Shown here: positions 47,341 through 58,857 of the stretch, one piece after another | Layout of the letters: every line of letters begins with the position of its first letter | How positions within the stretch are numbered: position 1 is the stretch's first letter | Assembly: GCF_033115175.1 (NCBI RefSeq) | Contig: NC_084839.1 | Span: 41,959,501-42,023,500 of the forward strand | Origin: Lepus europaeus | Lineage: Eukaryota; Chordata; Mammalia; Lagomorpha; Leporidae | DNA: 64,000 nt | Reading direction: 5' to 3' | Program-made: the position numbers and the translations under genes | Notes under the pieces: model-generated | Databases searched by the model: none | Told to the model about the DNA's origin: nothing | Seen by the model: only the letters and a program-made list of their open reading frames with translations

Positions 47341-48214
47341 ATCTGCAATTAATATTTTTGCTAGATACAGGTAAAATTGTACTTCGGTCTGAAGATGTTT
47401 GTGATAACCACCTGGGAGGTTCTAGCAAGGTTTTTTCCTGCCTCTCTGAAATGAGCTAGCTACCAGGAGGCATTGGGATTGCTGCCTTCCAGCGCCAGAA
47501 CTAGAATTCCATGCTTGGCCCTTCTTAGGCAGCTCCTGGCATGGGAAGTGAGAGGAACATGGATTACCTGCCCCCTGGATGACTTCTGCCCCAGTGGGGC
47601 AGCATCTGGTGCCTTGTTTCCTCTTGCAATTTTGGAAAGCTGAGAGCATTGTCTTTGGACCTGAACATCACCTGCATTAGCCATGGGCCTCGTACGGAAA
47701 CTGAAGTTTCAGTCTTCTTCTTTTTTTTTTTTTCTTACAGTCAGTTTTGCCCGGGTCTGTGTGCATCCCGTTTCCTCTGGGCCAAAGCCTCTGAGTTCAT
47801 TTTCCTACAGTATGTGCCTCTGTGCCCCTAGTGTGTTGCACACCGGTTGTTCCATTGTCCTGGCCTGAATTTGGGCAGCGTCCCGCGGTGCTCCATTTGG
47901 AGAGTGAGGTTTGGCTTTTGACCACGATGTCTGGATTGCTTGGGACAAGAAGGATTGAATCGTAGCTAGCCTCCTTGCTGTCTTCTTCCAGAGAACTCTA
48001 CATTTACTTGTTAATCATCTATTAAGACCCTTGCTCTTTTAGCTTGGAGTTGAGATAACTTTCGCTCAAGTAACAAGCGTACACGTGGCAGATGGCTCAT
48101 CTGACCATCGCTGAGGAGCAGTTCTCAGACGTTATTTTCCTTCTCATCTTCAGCCAGGCTCACCTACGTCCTTTTCTTCCTTCGAAGGAGCCCACCCAGG
48201 AGTGGGAGACCTGC

Positions 48215-48370
48215 TTCTTCTCTCGTGCAGCTTTGTGACTTTGAGAGAATTCAGTTAGCCTCCTCACACTTCTGTCGTCTCATTTATGCAAAGGGTTAAT
48301 CCTGTGGAGTGTCGGTGAGGATCAGGGAGGATGCAGGGAGGCGACAGTGCCTGGGCATTGAGCTACCACT
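48215..48370 (+). mobile_element. MIR fragment
   Basis: The string agctttgtgactttgagagaattcagttagcctcctcacacttctgtcg...acagtgcctggg resembles MIR. Confidence 0.55.
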
Positions 48371-49442
48371 TCCAGGCCCTGTTGAGCCACTGAGCGTCTG
48401 CAGGGCCACCACTTGTCTTTGGCACCCAAACTCCTTCTTTTGTGTCGTTTGCTGCTCCAGGGCACCTGTCCTGTTCCCTAAGGCTGGTGTTCCCAAGCGG
48501 AATACAGCACGCCCAGTTAAAATCAAATTTCAAATAAACTATGAATCCTTTTAAAAAAAAAGATAGGGTAAATATTGCACACTTATGCTATAAAATCATT
48601 TATTGTTTATTTGGAATTAAAATGAGCTGAGAAGAGCCCCCTTTTCGGGCTGGCTAACGCTGCTGCCCTGGGCCACTGTTCCCTACCATCCCAATTGTGA
48701 AACTTGTCCAGCGATAGATCTGCTCATCTTCTGGCCCCTCTGAGGACAGAGAGGGAAACCTGACCTCTTGTTAAGAGCCTTCCAGAATTAGCTAAAGCCC
48801 CTAGAGTCTCGGAGAAGGCTGTCAGCCTTGAGGTCAAGAGTTCATTCCACGCTCTCAGCCTGTCCCACACCATAGGACCCCACACCTCTCCTCCCTGCAC
48901 GGAGACTGTCAGGGCCGTGGTCACAGGGAGTGCATCACCCTTGGTCGTGACCGCTAAGCTGGATTTAAAAACAGTGTCTTCCTTGTAGAAGAGAATATCT
49001 CATTACGCTTCAGGTGCCGAATAGGACGTCACGGTGATAGCTTTAGGACTGGTTTTCTTATCGTTCAGGTCTCCTGGAATCCAGGGGATTTGTTTGAGCT
49101 GTGCCTGCATCAGGGCACTGCGAGCCCCTGGGCCTGCAGAACCGAGCCTCGCCGCCTCATCCTGCCAGGCGTTCGGGGCCCTGCAGCTTCCATTCTCCTC
49201 CAGGAAGACCCTTCACCTCTGGGCTGGAAATGAGCTTTTGCTTGTTTCTGCCCCACCCCCAACCTTGCTCTGTCCTTTCTTTGTGCTCTGCTTCCCCACA
49301 CCCCCTTCCTGGCAGGGTCTCACACCCATCCCTCCTCTTTGGGCCACCTTTCCCCAAATCCAGGCTGCAGCTCCTTTGGTCCTTGCATGCACTACAGGGG
49401 ACTTCAGAAAGTTCATGGATAAGTGGAGTTAAAAGATGAGCT

Positions 49443-49762
49443 TGTGGCAGGCATTGTGTCTCGGTGGGTTAAGACCCTGCTTGCCATGCCTACATCCCAT
49501 AAGCAAGTGCCTGGCATTTAGTTCGGCCTCTGCCTCGGCTTCTGTTCCTCCTTCCTGATAGTGCACCCGGGAGGCAGCAGATGATGGCTCCAGTACGGGA
49601 GTCCCTGCAACCTGTGTGAGAGACACGGATGGAGCTCTGGGCTCCTGGCTTCAGCCTGAATCAGCCCTGGCTGTTGTGGGCATTTAGGGGAGTGAACCAG
49701 TGGATGGAAGACCAATCTTTCTTTCTGTGTCTCTCTGCATTTCAAGTAAATAAAATGGATTA
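49443..49762 (+). mobile_element. CSINE inside MITE copy 3
   Basis: Reads tggcaggcattgtgtctcggtggg to tctgcatttcaagtaaataaaatgg. Tail-to-tail with the next CSINE. Confidence 0.9.
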
Positions 49763-49767
49763 TTTTT

Positions 49768-50098
49768 AAAAAGATTTATTTATTTATTTATTTGAGAGGT
49801 AGGGGTAGGAGTAGGGGTAGACGTAGATGTAGACGTAGAGAGAGGTCTTCCATCCGCTGCTTCATTCCCGCAATGGCCACAATGGCCAGAGCTGGTCCGA
49901 TCCAAAGCCAGGGACTTCCTCTGGGTCTTCCCACGTGGGTGTAGGGGCCCAAGTACTTGGGCCATCTTCCACTGCTTTCCCAGGCCATAGCAGAGAGCTG
50001 GATTGGAAGAGGAGCAGCCGGGACTTGAACAAGTGCCCATATGGGATGCTGGCACTGCAGGTGGCAGCTTTACCGGCTATGCCACAGTGCTACCCTAT
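49768..50098 (-). mobile_element. CSINE with an internal hexamer repeat
   Basis: Reads aaaaagatttatttatttatttatttg to gctatgccacagtgctaccc. At 49802-49837 six hexamers of the form G(G/A)NGTA replace the usual GA/CT stretch. TSD-like aatggatta on both sides (about 49755 and 50099). Confidence 0.92.
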
Positions 50099-50604
50099 AA
50101 TGGATTAATTAATAAAAAAGCTCATTTTGGAGAAAATGAATTTTAAAATTCGTGCATAGTTTTTCATAATATGCATCTCCTGTGAACTTGTTGAAGACCC
50201 TCATCTTTTCATCCTTTTTAAAGTCATTGATTTCTGGTGTTGAGGGTCTGATACTTCTTGTCTGTTCTCTTGTAGAGATGGGGAGAGGGGGTTCCCCAAG
50301 AGTCAAAACTCCTACCTTTTTGTGCTAACATTTAGATATTGCCTTGCACATCATAGATGCTTGATTAGTCAAATAAAAATTTAACACTAAATCATAATAT
50401 TTATCTAAATAGTAAAGAAGTAGGTATTTGTCTGTAGAAAATTTGTGCTGGGGTGTTTCTCTTCCTGCCATGCCAAAGTAGAATGAAATGTTTAAACAAA
50501 TTACATACAAACACACACACATACTCCTTTAGGTTCTTATTTTCAAAAAAAGGAAAAGCAAGGGAAGATGCTAACACATTGGGAGGATTTTTATCCTTTA
50601 CTTC

Positions 50605-50707
50605 AGCATTTTTAAAAATTAATAAACTTTATTTTTCAGAGTAGTGTTAGATTCATAGGAAAATAGAGCAGAAAGAACAGAGTTCCTATTTGCCCCCCTC
50701 CCCTAAT
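50605..50707 (-). mobile_element. L1M 3' fragment
   Basis: The string ttatttttcagagtagtgttagattcataggaaaatagagcagaaagaacagagttcctatttgcccccctccc is the antisense of the L1M 3' end. A CSINE follows directly. Confidence 0.75.
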
Positions 50708-51030
50708 ATATATATAATTTATTTGAGAGTAAATGGGGAGGGGAGGGTGAAGAGGATGAGTGAGTGAGAGCGAGAGAGAGCGAGAGCGAGAGAGAGAGAG
50801 GTTCTCCCATCCATTGCTTCACTTCCCAAATTCTTACAATGGCTACGGCTGGACCCGCTGAAGCTGGGCACTAGAACTCAGTCCTGGTCTGCCATGTGGG
50901 TGGCAGGAACCCAATCACTTGAGCCATCGTTAGGTGGAATCAGAGCTGGAGCCGGGAATCCTAGCCAGGTACTCTGAAGTGGGATGAGGGCATCTTAGAT
51001 GCTGGGCTGAACACCCACTGCTCTATGTCT
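50708..51030 (-). mobile_element. CSINE, diverged
   Basis: Reads ataatttatttgagagtaaatgg, (GA)-rich block, ccattgcttcacttcccaaattc, to gggctgaacacccactgc. Confidence 0.87.
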
Positions 51031-51094
51031 TTAAGTAAAACAGTGCAGAAGAGAAGAGATGCGGCACCGCCCCAGAGGGCGAAGCAGGTGGCGT

Positions 51095-51330
51095 TGTGTT
51101 TCAGTGCAAGGGCTTTGAGTCGGAAGGCGGGGGTTCCCCCACGGAACCAGCTGTGTGACATTTTCACAAGTTACGCAATGTCTCTTGAGCCTTTATTTCT
51201 TCATCTGTTAAACGGAGTCGGTTATAACTATCTAATTATTTGAAGTCAGTAATATGCTACATGTAAAGTGTTTAGAAAAATCTTGTCACATGATAAGCAT
51301 CACAAATGTTAGTTATTTGCATAATTCCGC
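51095..51330 (+). mobile_element. MIR, nearly full length
   Basis: The string gcaagggctttgagtcggaaggcgggggttccccc ... agctgtgtgacattttcacaagttacgcaatgtctcttgagcctttatttcttcatctgttaaacgg matches MIR in order. Confidence 0.8.
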
Positions 51331-51351
51331 TATTATAAAAATGAGTTGTAA

Positions 51352-51655
51352 GGGCAGGTGTTTGGCATAGCAGATAAGATGCCGCTTGGGGGACCCATAT
51401 CCTATTTGAGTCCTGGGTGTGCATCCAGTTCCAGCTTCCTGACAGTGTGCACCCTGGCAGGTGGCAGATGATGGTTCAGGCTGTGAAGTCCCTGCAGCCC
51501 TCTTGGGAGACCTGGATTGAGTGTGGCTTCCTGGCTTCAGCCTGGCCCAGGCCTGGCTCTGTGGCCGTTTGCAGAGTGAACCAGTGTCAAGGAGTATCTC
51601 TGACTCTGTGTCTCTCCCTTTGTCTGGCTGGCCCTCTGCCTTTCAAATAAGCATC
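51352..51655 (+). mobile_element. CSINE, diverged
   Basis: Reads agggcaggtgtttggcatagcagataagatgcc to ctctgcctttcaaataagc. Confidence 0.88.
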
Positions 51656-51914
51656 ACAATATCAAAATGAGCTGTCGGCTCTGTGATTAGGGATGGATCA
51701 TGTCATGGGAGAGTCCGTTGGATTCAGTCCTTTGCGTCTGAGGTCCCTTGGGGTTAGGGGTTGCCTTTTGCTCTGAGGGCCAGGTCTTAGAGTGTAGTTC
51801 TGTGTCCGGAGTTCCGTAGGCCGTGGCTGTGGTTTGCCCACTTTTGGCATTATCGGTCGGTGTGTATTCACAGAGCCCTGCACGCATAGTTTACACGTAT
51901 TTCTCTTTTTGGTG

Positions 51915-52065
51915 AACTCAACTCCATCACTGATGAGCTGTGTGAACTTGGGAAGACACATAATCCCTCTGAGCTTTGCTGTCCTCAACTGCGGAACGGA
52001 ATCAGCCTATTGGCTCTGCTTACCTCAGTGGGTCGTGAGACACATTTAATGTCCCTCTGAAAGGT
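51915..52065 (+). mobile_element. MIR fragment
   Basis: The string ctgatgagctgtgtgaacttgggaagacacataatccctctgagctttgctgtcctcaactgcgg matches the MIR core. Confidence 0.75.
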
Positions 52066-52877
52066 GTCCCACGGTGTGAGTAACCAGGAGGCCCCGCCTT
52101 CGGCTGCAGGGCAGGCGCTGGCATCTCAGAGGTGACAAATGGGGACGCTGGGGCTGGAGTGGCGTGCAGACCTCATCTCGCCAAGTCCCTGATGACCGCA
52201 GCAGCTTTTGGGTTTCATAGGCAAACAGTCTGCCCCAGTCTTTCCCATTGTTGGGGCTGAAGCTGTAAGACTGATCTGTGGGTCTTGTTTCTAGGAAACT
52301 GGTGTCTTAGAAGCCCGCCCCCTCATGCCGGCAAACGCGTCTCCTTCTCTTGCTTCCCTGTCCCTGCTTGGCTCTTTAAAACTGTGCCTTTATCGCTGCT
52401 TATCATATGACTGCACAGACGGCCGTACAGCCAGCTATTTTAAGGGGAACAGGGGGAGGAAGACAGATAAGACAGTGATTCAGAAACGGCAAGCGGAGCC
52501 GTGTGGTTGTCCCCTCGTGGGTGGGATGACAGCAGAGTTGTAGGCCGGGGCAGCCTCCTGAGCGCCCGCACAGGCAGCCGGGCCCGGCAGGACGGTGCTG
52601 GAAAGCCTGGCCCCGGGAGGGCTGGGCTGAGCTCTGCTGCCCTCCCAGGCGGGGCTGGGAGCCGTGGGGGCTGCGGAGGATGGGTCTCAAGGAACAGAAA
52701 AGGGCGCAAGGACCATGTGCAAAGACCGACTGTAGCATTTCAGTGAAACCCGTGGGAAGCTGGGTCTGGCCTGCGTGGTTGCTAGAGGTGCAAATTAGTG
52801 ACACCATTTTTGGGAAAACAGCATGGCAAGCAGTATCTGTAAAGATTAAAATGTATACGAGGGGACTTCAGGAAGTT

Positions 52878-53562
52878 TGTGGAGGGGCCCGTGTCGTGGT
52901 GTGGTGCAGTGCAGTGCTATATCCCTTATGTACACTGGTTGGAGTCCTGGCTGTTCCACTTCTGATCCAGCTCCCTGTTAATCAGCCTGGGAAAGCAGTG
53001 GAAGATGGTCCAAGTCCTTGAGTCCCTGCAACCTATGTGGGAGAACCAAATGGAGTTGTTATGGGCTCCTGGCTTCAGCCTGGCCCAGTCCTGGCCATTG
53101 CAGTCATTTGAAAAGTGAACCAGCGTATGGAAGATTTCTCTCTTTCTGTCTCTCCCTCTCTCTCTGTAGCACTGCCTTTCTTTTTTTCTTTTTTTTTTTT
53201 GACAGGCAGAGTGGACAGTGAGAGAGAGAGAGAGACAGAGAGAAAGGTCTTCCTTTGCTGTTGGTTCACCCTCCAATGGCCACCATGGCTGGCGTGCTGC
53301 GGCCGGCGCACCGCAGTGATCCGATGACAGGAGCCAGGTGCTTCTCCCATGGGGTGCAGGGCCCAAGCACTTGGGCCATCCTCCACTGCACTCCCTGGCC
53401 ACAGCAGAGAGCTGGCCTGGAAGAGGAACAACCGGAACAGAATCTGGCACCCTGACCGGGACTAGAACCCAGTGTGCTGGCGCTGCAGGCGGAGAATTAG
53501 CCTATTGAGCCATGGCGCCCACCTGTAGCACTGCCTTTCAAAGGAATAAATAAATCTCTAAA
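52878..53562 (+). mobile_element. CSINE (host), split by a younger CSINE
   Basis: 5' part 52878-53180 (ggaggggcccgtgtcgtgg to ctctgtagcactgcctttc). 3' part 53524-53562 (tgtagcactgcctttc...aataaataaatc). The repeated 16-bp junction marks the later insertion. Confidence 0.92.
53181..53523 (-). mobile_element. CSINE, young, perfect 16-bp TSD
   Basis: Poly-T, gacaggcagagtggacagtg..., gagccatggcgcccacc. TSD tgtagcactgcctttc at 53165-53180 and 53524-53539, identical. Confidence 0.97.
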
Positions 53563-53708
53563 AAAAGTTTGTAGAAAAGTAAAATTAAAAGTTAGGCTTG
53601 TGTTCAAAATTATGAAATCCACTTTTTTCATAATATCTTCATGTTCATGAACTTTTTGAAGACTATTCATATGAATAGATTTCAAAATAAAATATTTTTT
53701 CATGTTAG

Positions 53709-53727
53709 ATACACACACACACACATC

Positions 53728-53758
<31 letters not shown>

Positions 53759-53759
53759 T

Positions 53760-53783
<24 letters not shown>
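53709..53783 (+). repeat. (CA)n(TA)n(GA)n compound microsatellite
   Basis: Three dinucleotide runs in series: CA at 53711-53725, TA at 53729-53742, GA at 53743-53783. Confidence 0.93.
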
Positions 53784-53791
<8 letters not shown>

Positions 53792-54032
53792 CAGCGCCTA
53801 CCTAACTGCTAGTTCACTCCCCAGATATCACAGTGGTTGGGGTGAGACCTGGAGCAAGAGCCAGGAATGCAATCCCACTCTTCCACATGACAGAGTTTAC
53901 TTGAGTTATTACTGCTGTCTCCCAGGGAGGGCACATCGATGGGAAGCTGCGATTGGGAACTGGAACTGGGAATTGAACCCAGGTACTTCAATGTGGGATG
54001 TAGGTGCCTTAAATGCTAGGCTAACTACCCTC
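53744..54032 (-). mobile_element. CSINE, diverged
   Basis: From the GA block through agttcactccccagatatcacagtgg to ccttaaatgctaggctaactaccc. Inserted in MITE copy 5. Confidence 0.82.
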
Positions 54033-54135
54033 TTTGGATTTCAGTTTTTTTGCACTCAAAGCTCATCTTTTAATTCCATGTTCCACAAACTTTTTGAAGT
54101 AACCTCATATAATCCAGGTGATCAATTCCATTTTT

Positions 54136-54298
54136 AGATATAGATATAGATATAGATATGTATATAGATATACTATATCTATATATACTATATATACTAT
54201 AGTATATACTATATATATAGTATATCTATATACATATCTATATCTATATAGATATACTATATATATGTGTATATATATATATATATACACACACACTC
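54136..54298. repeat. AT-rich satellite with a near-perfect palindrome
   Basis: TATAGA and TATA units form inverted arms of 34 nt (54144-54177 and 54216-54249) around an AT-only spacer, then (TA)n and (CA)n. It can extrude as a cruciform. Confidence 0.9.
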
Positions 54299-56074
54299 AT
54301 ATGTCTGTATGTATTGTGATATAGTAACATTACTCACCATCCATACACTAGCTTGTCTCTGTTGGCTGAAGGGCGGCCCTGTGGACACTCCCATGCAGTG
54401 AGGAAGCTGTGTGCTTTCCCTGATGGGAGTTGGATGTGAGGCAGGTAAGCATCATTTGCCCCTTCTCAAAGTTAAGTCTGTTAACTTGTAGGGTTTGTGT
54501 GCGTTTTTTTCCTTTTTGGAGAGGGACAGATGTAAGAGAATAAAGAGAATAAAGGCACATCTTGAGTAGAGCCTTGTTTTCCCACTCTGGGCCAAGGTGC
54601 TCCACTGAAAGCATCTTGTGAGGTGGATCTTGAGCAGCAGTTTTCAATATGGAAGTAAACAACGTGGCAATGATCAGAATGCCTGACACGCAGTAAAGGT
54701 AAATACTGCTTTGCAAAAACTTCTGTTATAGTTTTATTGATGTGAGTTTAATGATCTTGATTCCCACCACACGTCCCAGTAGAAAACAATTGGAGAAATG
54801 CTGCCCTAGGACACAGCGCCTCATCCAGCATAGGTTTAGTGCATACCCGTAAGGTGCAGGTAGGAAAGTGGTGACGGTTTCTGCACTCAGTGAGCTCGCA
54901 ATTGGCGACTCCAACGGTTCCATAAAGACAGATGTTTTATGGTTCCCCAGGGGAAGGCCAGTTGAGGCTTTGAGGAAGAGGTGGCTTAGACCTGGGCCTT
55001 GAAGGACGGGGTGAGGGGTGTCCGGGGGTGGGGGTACACTGGCCTGAAAATCCAGCTTGATTGCTCTCAGTGAAGGAGCCTGTGATGGAGAAGCCTGCAG
55101 AAGCGCCCTGAACAGCTGCCACACCTGTGTTCTCCAAGGACGCCTGCCAGTGGCATTTGCCATCAGATAGTGGTTCAGCAAGGTTCCCAGGTTGAACCAC
55201 AGGGTTCAAGGTTAGAGAGCTCAGTTCATGTCCTGTGATACATGGTGGGGTGCCCTAGCACTAGCTACACTTCTGCCAGCAAAGGAGTGCAGGGTCTTTG
55301 GAAGATAAGGCATTCTGGCTTCTCCTCTGAGTGCCTACTCAATGTCAGTGCATTTATTTGATAGTTGTGCTTTTTCTCTTGATTATCCCATTAAAGCTGT
55401 ATGTTAGTGAATATATGGGTGTATATCCTTATATAAAAAGTATACAACACACCCACACATTTATTCTTTTAAGTATATACATGGCACAAGTGTGTACTCC
55501 TTTTTAATTTGATATTTGTGAACAACAAAGACCAAAGGAATTTGAAGTGGTGGCTGAAGCAGACGAACAAGTACTTGGGTCTCTTGGTTTCCAGAAGGGC
55601 TATTTACTGCAGGTACATGGAAGTTCCCAAACACACTAGATCCAGGAGACTGGGACCTGGGGCAGAAGTACTGATATTGGTACCACTAACGTTTAACACC
55701 ATCATACATGTATGCATTTCAGTTACATGAGAAAGGCAAGCAAATGAATCAAAATGCCTTCTTCTCTTATTTTCTTCCTACTTTCCCTTTCCCTTTCCCT
55801 CTCCACCCCCTCCTCTCTTACAGGGAAGATCAGATGGGGTAAAAGGCTATGAGACATTTTCCTTTTAATTGGAAGGACATAAAAACTGCTGTCTAACAAC
55901 AGATGTTCATTAAATCTTCATTAGTAGATCAAAAAATGTGAGCTCAGAAATGCAGTGATTTGCTCAACGTAAAAAATCCAATAGAGAACAGTGAGCTTGA
56001 TTTTAAGCAAGGTGCCTGTATCACTGCACTGTGCTGCGTCCAGTCCTCCCCATCACATTTCTCTCAGTCATCAT

Positions 56075-56125
56075 CCGTCCCCCATCCATCCATCACCCGT
56101 CCATCTGTTTGTCCATCCTGCCTCT
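56075..56125 (+). repeat. (CCAT)n-like imperfect repeat
   Basis: The string ccccatccatccatcacccgtccatctgtttgtccatcc is a loose tetranucleotide array. Confidence 0.7.
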
Positions 56126-57687
56126 CTGCCTGCTTGCCTGCCTGTCAGGTTACTTGTCGAATGATGCCAATACCGCGTGTCTAGAATTTTTAGTAATGGA
56201 GGCTTATTTGTTTATTTAGTTTGCTGTTCAAATGCTGACTGAGGTCGGGGCGGTGCATCAGACCACCCCCTGGGCTGACAGAAGCTGAACCCTGTTGCGG
56301 GCTGACGGGCTGACGGAACCGTCTGCCTGCCCCTCAGCCACCAGTCTGCATGTCAGGAAGCCGACGAAAGCTGGGATGAGGGGTTTTCTTTGAAGGCTTC
56401 CTCTTTTCTTTTGGTGATGTCCTTTCTGTTCCCCCTGCTTCCAGAACTCTCTAGAGAGTGCCAGGATCCATTTCCTTGTGTCGCTCAGTCAGCCTGCTGG
56501 GACGGCCAGAGTCTTCCTTTGGAACTGAAGCTCTGTCCTCACAGCAAGTTCCCTCGAACTGTGCTCCACACAACAAAGGAGACTAATAGATCATGCACAC
56601 TCCAGAGTGCATGCCTTAATCAAGTGAATTGGGAAAGCACTGGATTAAGTTAAGCAAAACACTGACTGGAGGTTAGCAACACTTACTGCTAATTTCCCAC
56701 AGTTTCTTGGATGGCAATTGAGTGAGTAGTTTCTAAGTTCATTTGAACATGCGGCACTATTTTGGGGCTGGTGCTTCTGTCTCTCACTATCAGTGGGGAA
56801 GCACTGCCTTCAACTCTGGCCCCTACTATTTAAAGAAAATACTCGTATCACGTAAGTGGGGTTGTGGGCCAAGGAAGACTCATGTGATGATCGGGAAAGG
56901 GCCATTGTTTGGTTTTGTTCCTTTTTTTTTTTTTTTAAACTTTTGCCATAAAGACTAAAATTTAACTTTTTAAAGTAGAATCTCAAGTGTTTTCTTAATA
57001 GGTATCTGACTCTAACAGAGAGAGAAAAGCTTGTGTTGAACAGACATATGAAAATAGGAGTGCAACTAGGGCCTTCGCTGGCAAGATTTTCTGAATGATA
57101 TTCTGGGAGCTCATTCTTGTTCTGTCTTTAGCCAGTGACATTTATAAAGCAAAGGCAACGTTACGGTTCCAGGGACCGTTCATATAGAATGACAGGGGCC
57201 CAGGCCACAGGCCCACGGGCCTCCTCCTCCCTGAAGTGGGTCAGAGGCAAGATCACCCAAGCACCATTTAACTCTTGCTTCTTCTCTTCGGAAATCATTA
57301 ACCCCTTGACAAGCCCCAGTGGTTTGCCATCAGTAGCTCTGGCGTGAAGGCATACGTCAGCATCCCCAGTCCTCGGACCGGTTGGGAAAGGACTGGGAAG
57401 AGGCTGTCTGTGCAGAGGTGAGTGTGGTCACGCGGGCGGCCTGGCGGGGAGACGTGGAAAAGGCAAAGCCTGGTTTCAGGTTCTCAGGCTCTGCCTTCCC
57501 AAGTGCCTTCACCCAGAGGGTCGCATTCAAGGCCTGGAATTTTCACATGTGACTGACAGGTGGAGATCCAGGTTTCGGGCAGGTCCGCATGGGGACAGGC
57601 CCGTTTGCGAGGCCGCAATGCATCGGCACAAACCTTCAGCTGTGGCCAGGGCCCGCCTTGCTCGCGCTGAGGGGACGTCTTGCGAGA

Positions 57688-57695
57688 TGACGTCA
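57688..57695 (+). promoter_or_regulatory. Full palindromic CRE (TGACGTCA) in PRKCE intron 1
   Basis: The sequence agaTGACGTCAcgt is a perfect CREB/ATF octamer followed by CGT. It lies in a locally GC- and CpG-rich part of the intron (about 57400-57720) that is free of recognisable repeats. An enhancer role is inference. Confidence 0.4.
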
Positions 57696-58337
57696 CGTTT
57701 GAAACGCCGTCTGCCCACTCTGTGAGGGATTAGTGCCTTTCTGCTTTAAAGGAAGAAGAGGCCGTAAATTACTGCGGAATGTGAAGGCACTGTCCACAGC
57801 ACGGATTGGATGCCAAGGAAGAAGAAAACTCTGGCTCCTTTATGGAAAGTCAGATGGAAAAAGGAGATTGCTTCCTGAAAAGGGGCCACAGCTTGAGGTG
57901 GGGCGGTGGAGGGCAGGTCTGTAGCGCTCCCTCTCCTGGGCTCCTTGAGGCGATTTGGGAAGTTCTGGGTCTCCTCTTGATTACCTGGAAGACAAAACAA
58001 AGCAGGCACCTGGCTATTTGGGAAACGGACAGTAGAAGAGACTCTTTGGTAGCAAGGTTTTTTTTTGTGTGTGTTTTGATTATGTTTATTATCAACCCAG
58101 TATCTTTATTTCTGTTTACCTCGGATGGTCCACATCCCAGATTCCGACGCCACGTTCCTCAGATGTCAGAGAGGGGAAGGAAGGGGTGAGGTGGGAGTTT
58201 CCGAGGCTGGCAACTGAGGACGACGAAGGCAGGCCAATCCCGGGGACTGGACTTCATCATCGATTACAAACACACAGAACAATCCAGAACATTGTTAAGT
58301 TGCAAAACAAAATAGGAACAATATTGAGACGGCACTT

Positions 58338-58472
58338 TGTAGACAAGGGTATGTGAAAAGCTCTTGGAAAATGGAATTTAAAGATAAGTGTTGTTTGGTG
58401 CAAACATTTTTGACATCAGGCGTGGTTTTCTGCAATATGCATTTCCCATGAACTTTGTGAGGACCCTGTGGT
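58338..58472 (+). mobile_element. MITE copy 6, uninterrupted
   Basis: Reads acaagggtatgtgaaaagctcttgg, then ggaatttaaagataagtg, tggtgcaaacatttttgacatc, and ends ttcccatgaactttgtgaggaccct. It is the only copy here with no SINE in or beside it, and gives the unit length of about 130 bp. Confidence 0.7.
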
Positions 58473-58530
58473 GTTCCTCAGACTAGGAAGACCCAGTCCC
58501 TTAGCCTCTTGCCCTGTGACTTTGACTTTT

Positions 58531-58857
58531 TGTTTTTTGTTTTTTGACAAGCAGAGTTAGACAGCGTGAGAGAGAGAGACAGGTCTTCCTTCTGTTGGTT
58601 CACCCCCCAAATGGCTGCTATGGCCGGCGCGCTGTGTTGATCCAAAGCCAGGAGCCAGGTGCCTCCTCCTGGTCTCCCATGCGGGTGCAGGGCCCAAGGA
58701 CTTGGGCCATCCTCCACTGCCTCCCCAGGCCACAGTAGAGAGCTGGCCTGGAAGAGGAGCAACCGGGACAGAATCTGGCACTCCGACCGGGACTAGAACC
58801 TGGGGTGCCGGTGCTGCAGGCGGAGGATTAGCCAAGTGAGCTGCGGTGCCGGCTGAC
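58531..58857 (-). mobile_element. CSINE with perfect 13-bp TSD
   Basis: T-rich tail, gacaagcagagttagacagcg..., gagctgcggtgccggctgac. TSD gactttgactttt at 58518-58530 and 58858-58870, identical. Confidence 0.96.

Larger units (their letters stand above)
44876..49391 (+). other. PRKCE: PRKCE intron 1, middle part
   Basis: Mostly unique, with two MIRs. Segments at 45415-45480 and 46820-46990 (the tactgaatgccttatataccaggcacc type) look like very old LINE remnants of uncertain family. No exon seen. Confidence 0.6.
49392..50206 (+). mobile_element. MITE copy 3, split by two CSINEs
   Basis: Left part 49394-49442 (aggggacttcagaaagttcatgg ... gagttaaaagatgagcttg). Right part 50100-50206 (aaaaaagctcattttgg ... 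gcatagtttttcataatatgcatctcctgtgaacttgttgaagaccc). Two CSINEs in opposite orientation lie between. Confidence 0.75.
52857..53670 (+). mobile_element. MITE copy 4, host of a nested CSINE pair
   Basis: Left end acgaggggacttcaggaagtttgtgg (52857-52881). Right part 53563-53668 (aaaagtaaaattaaaagttaggcttgtg ... ttcatgaactttttgaag). About 690 bp of CSINE sequence is inserted between them. Confidence 0.75.
53680..54115. mobile_element. MITE copy 5, split by microsatellites and a CSINE
   Basis: Inner part gatttcaaaataaaatattttttcatg at 53681-53705. The right arm (ggatttcagtttttttgcactc ... attccatgttccacaaactttttgaagtaacc) lies at 54037-54110. It sits directly after copy 4. Confidence 0.6.
54299..58337 (+). 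other. PRKCE: PRKCE intron 1, CSINE-free stretch
   Basis: No young repeat for about 4 kb. Local GC/CpG enrichment at 57400-57720 includes the full CRE. No alternative first exon could be recognised. Confidence 0.5.
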
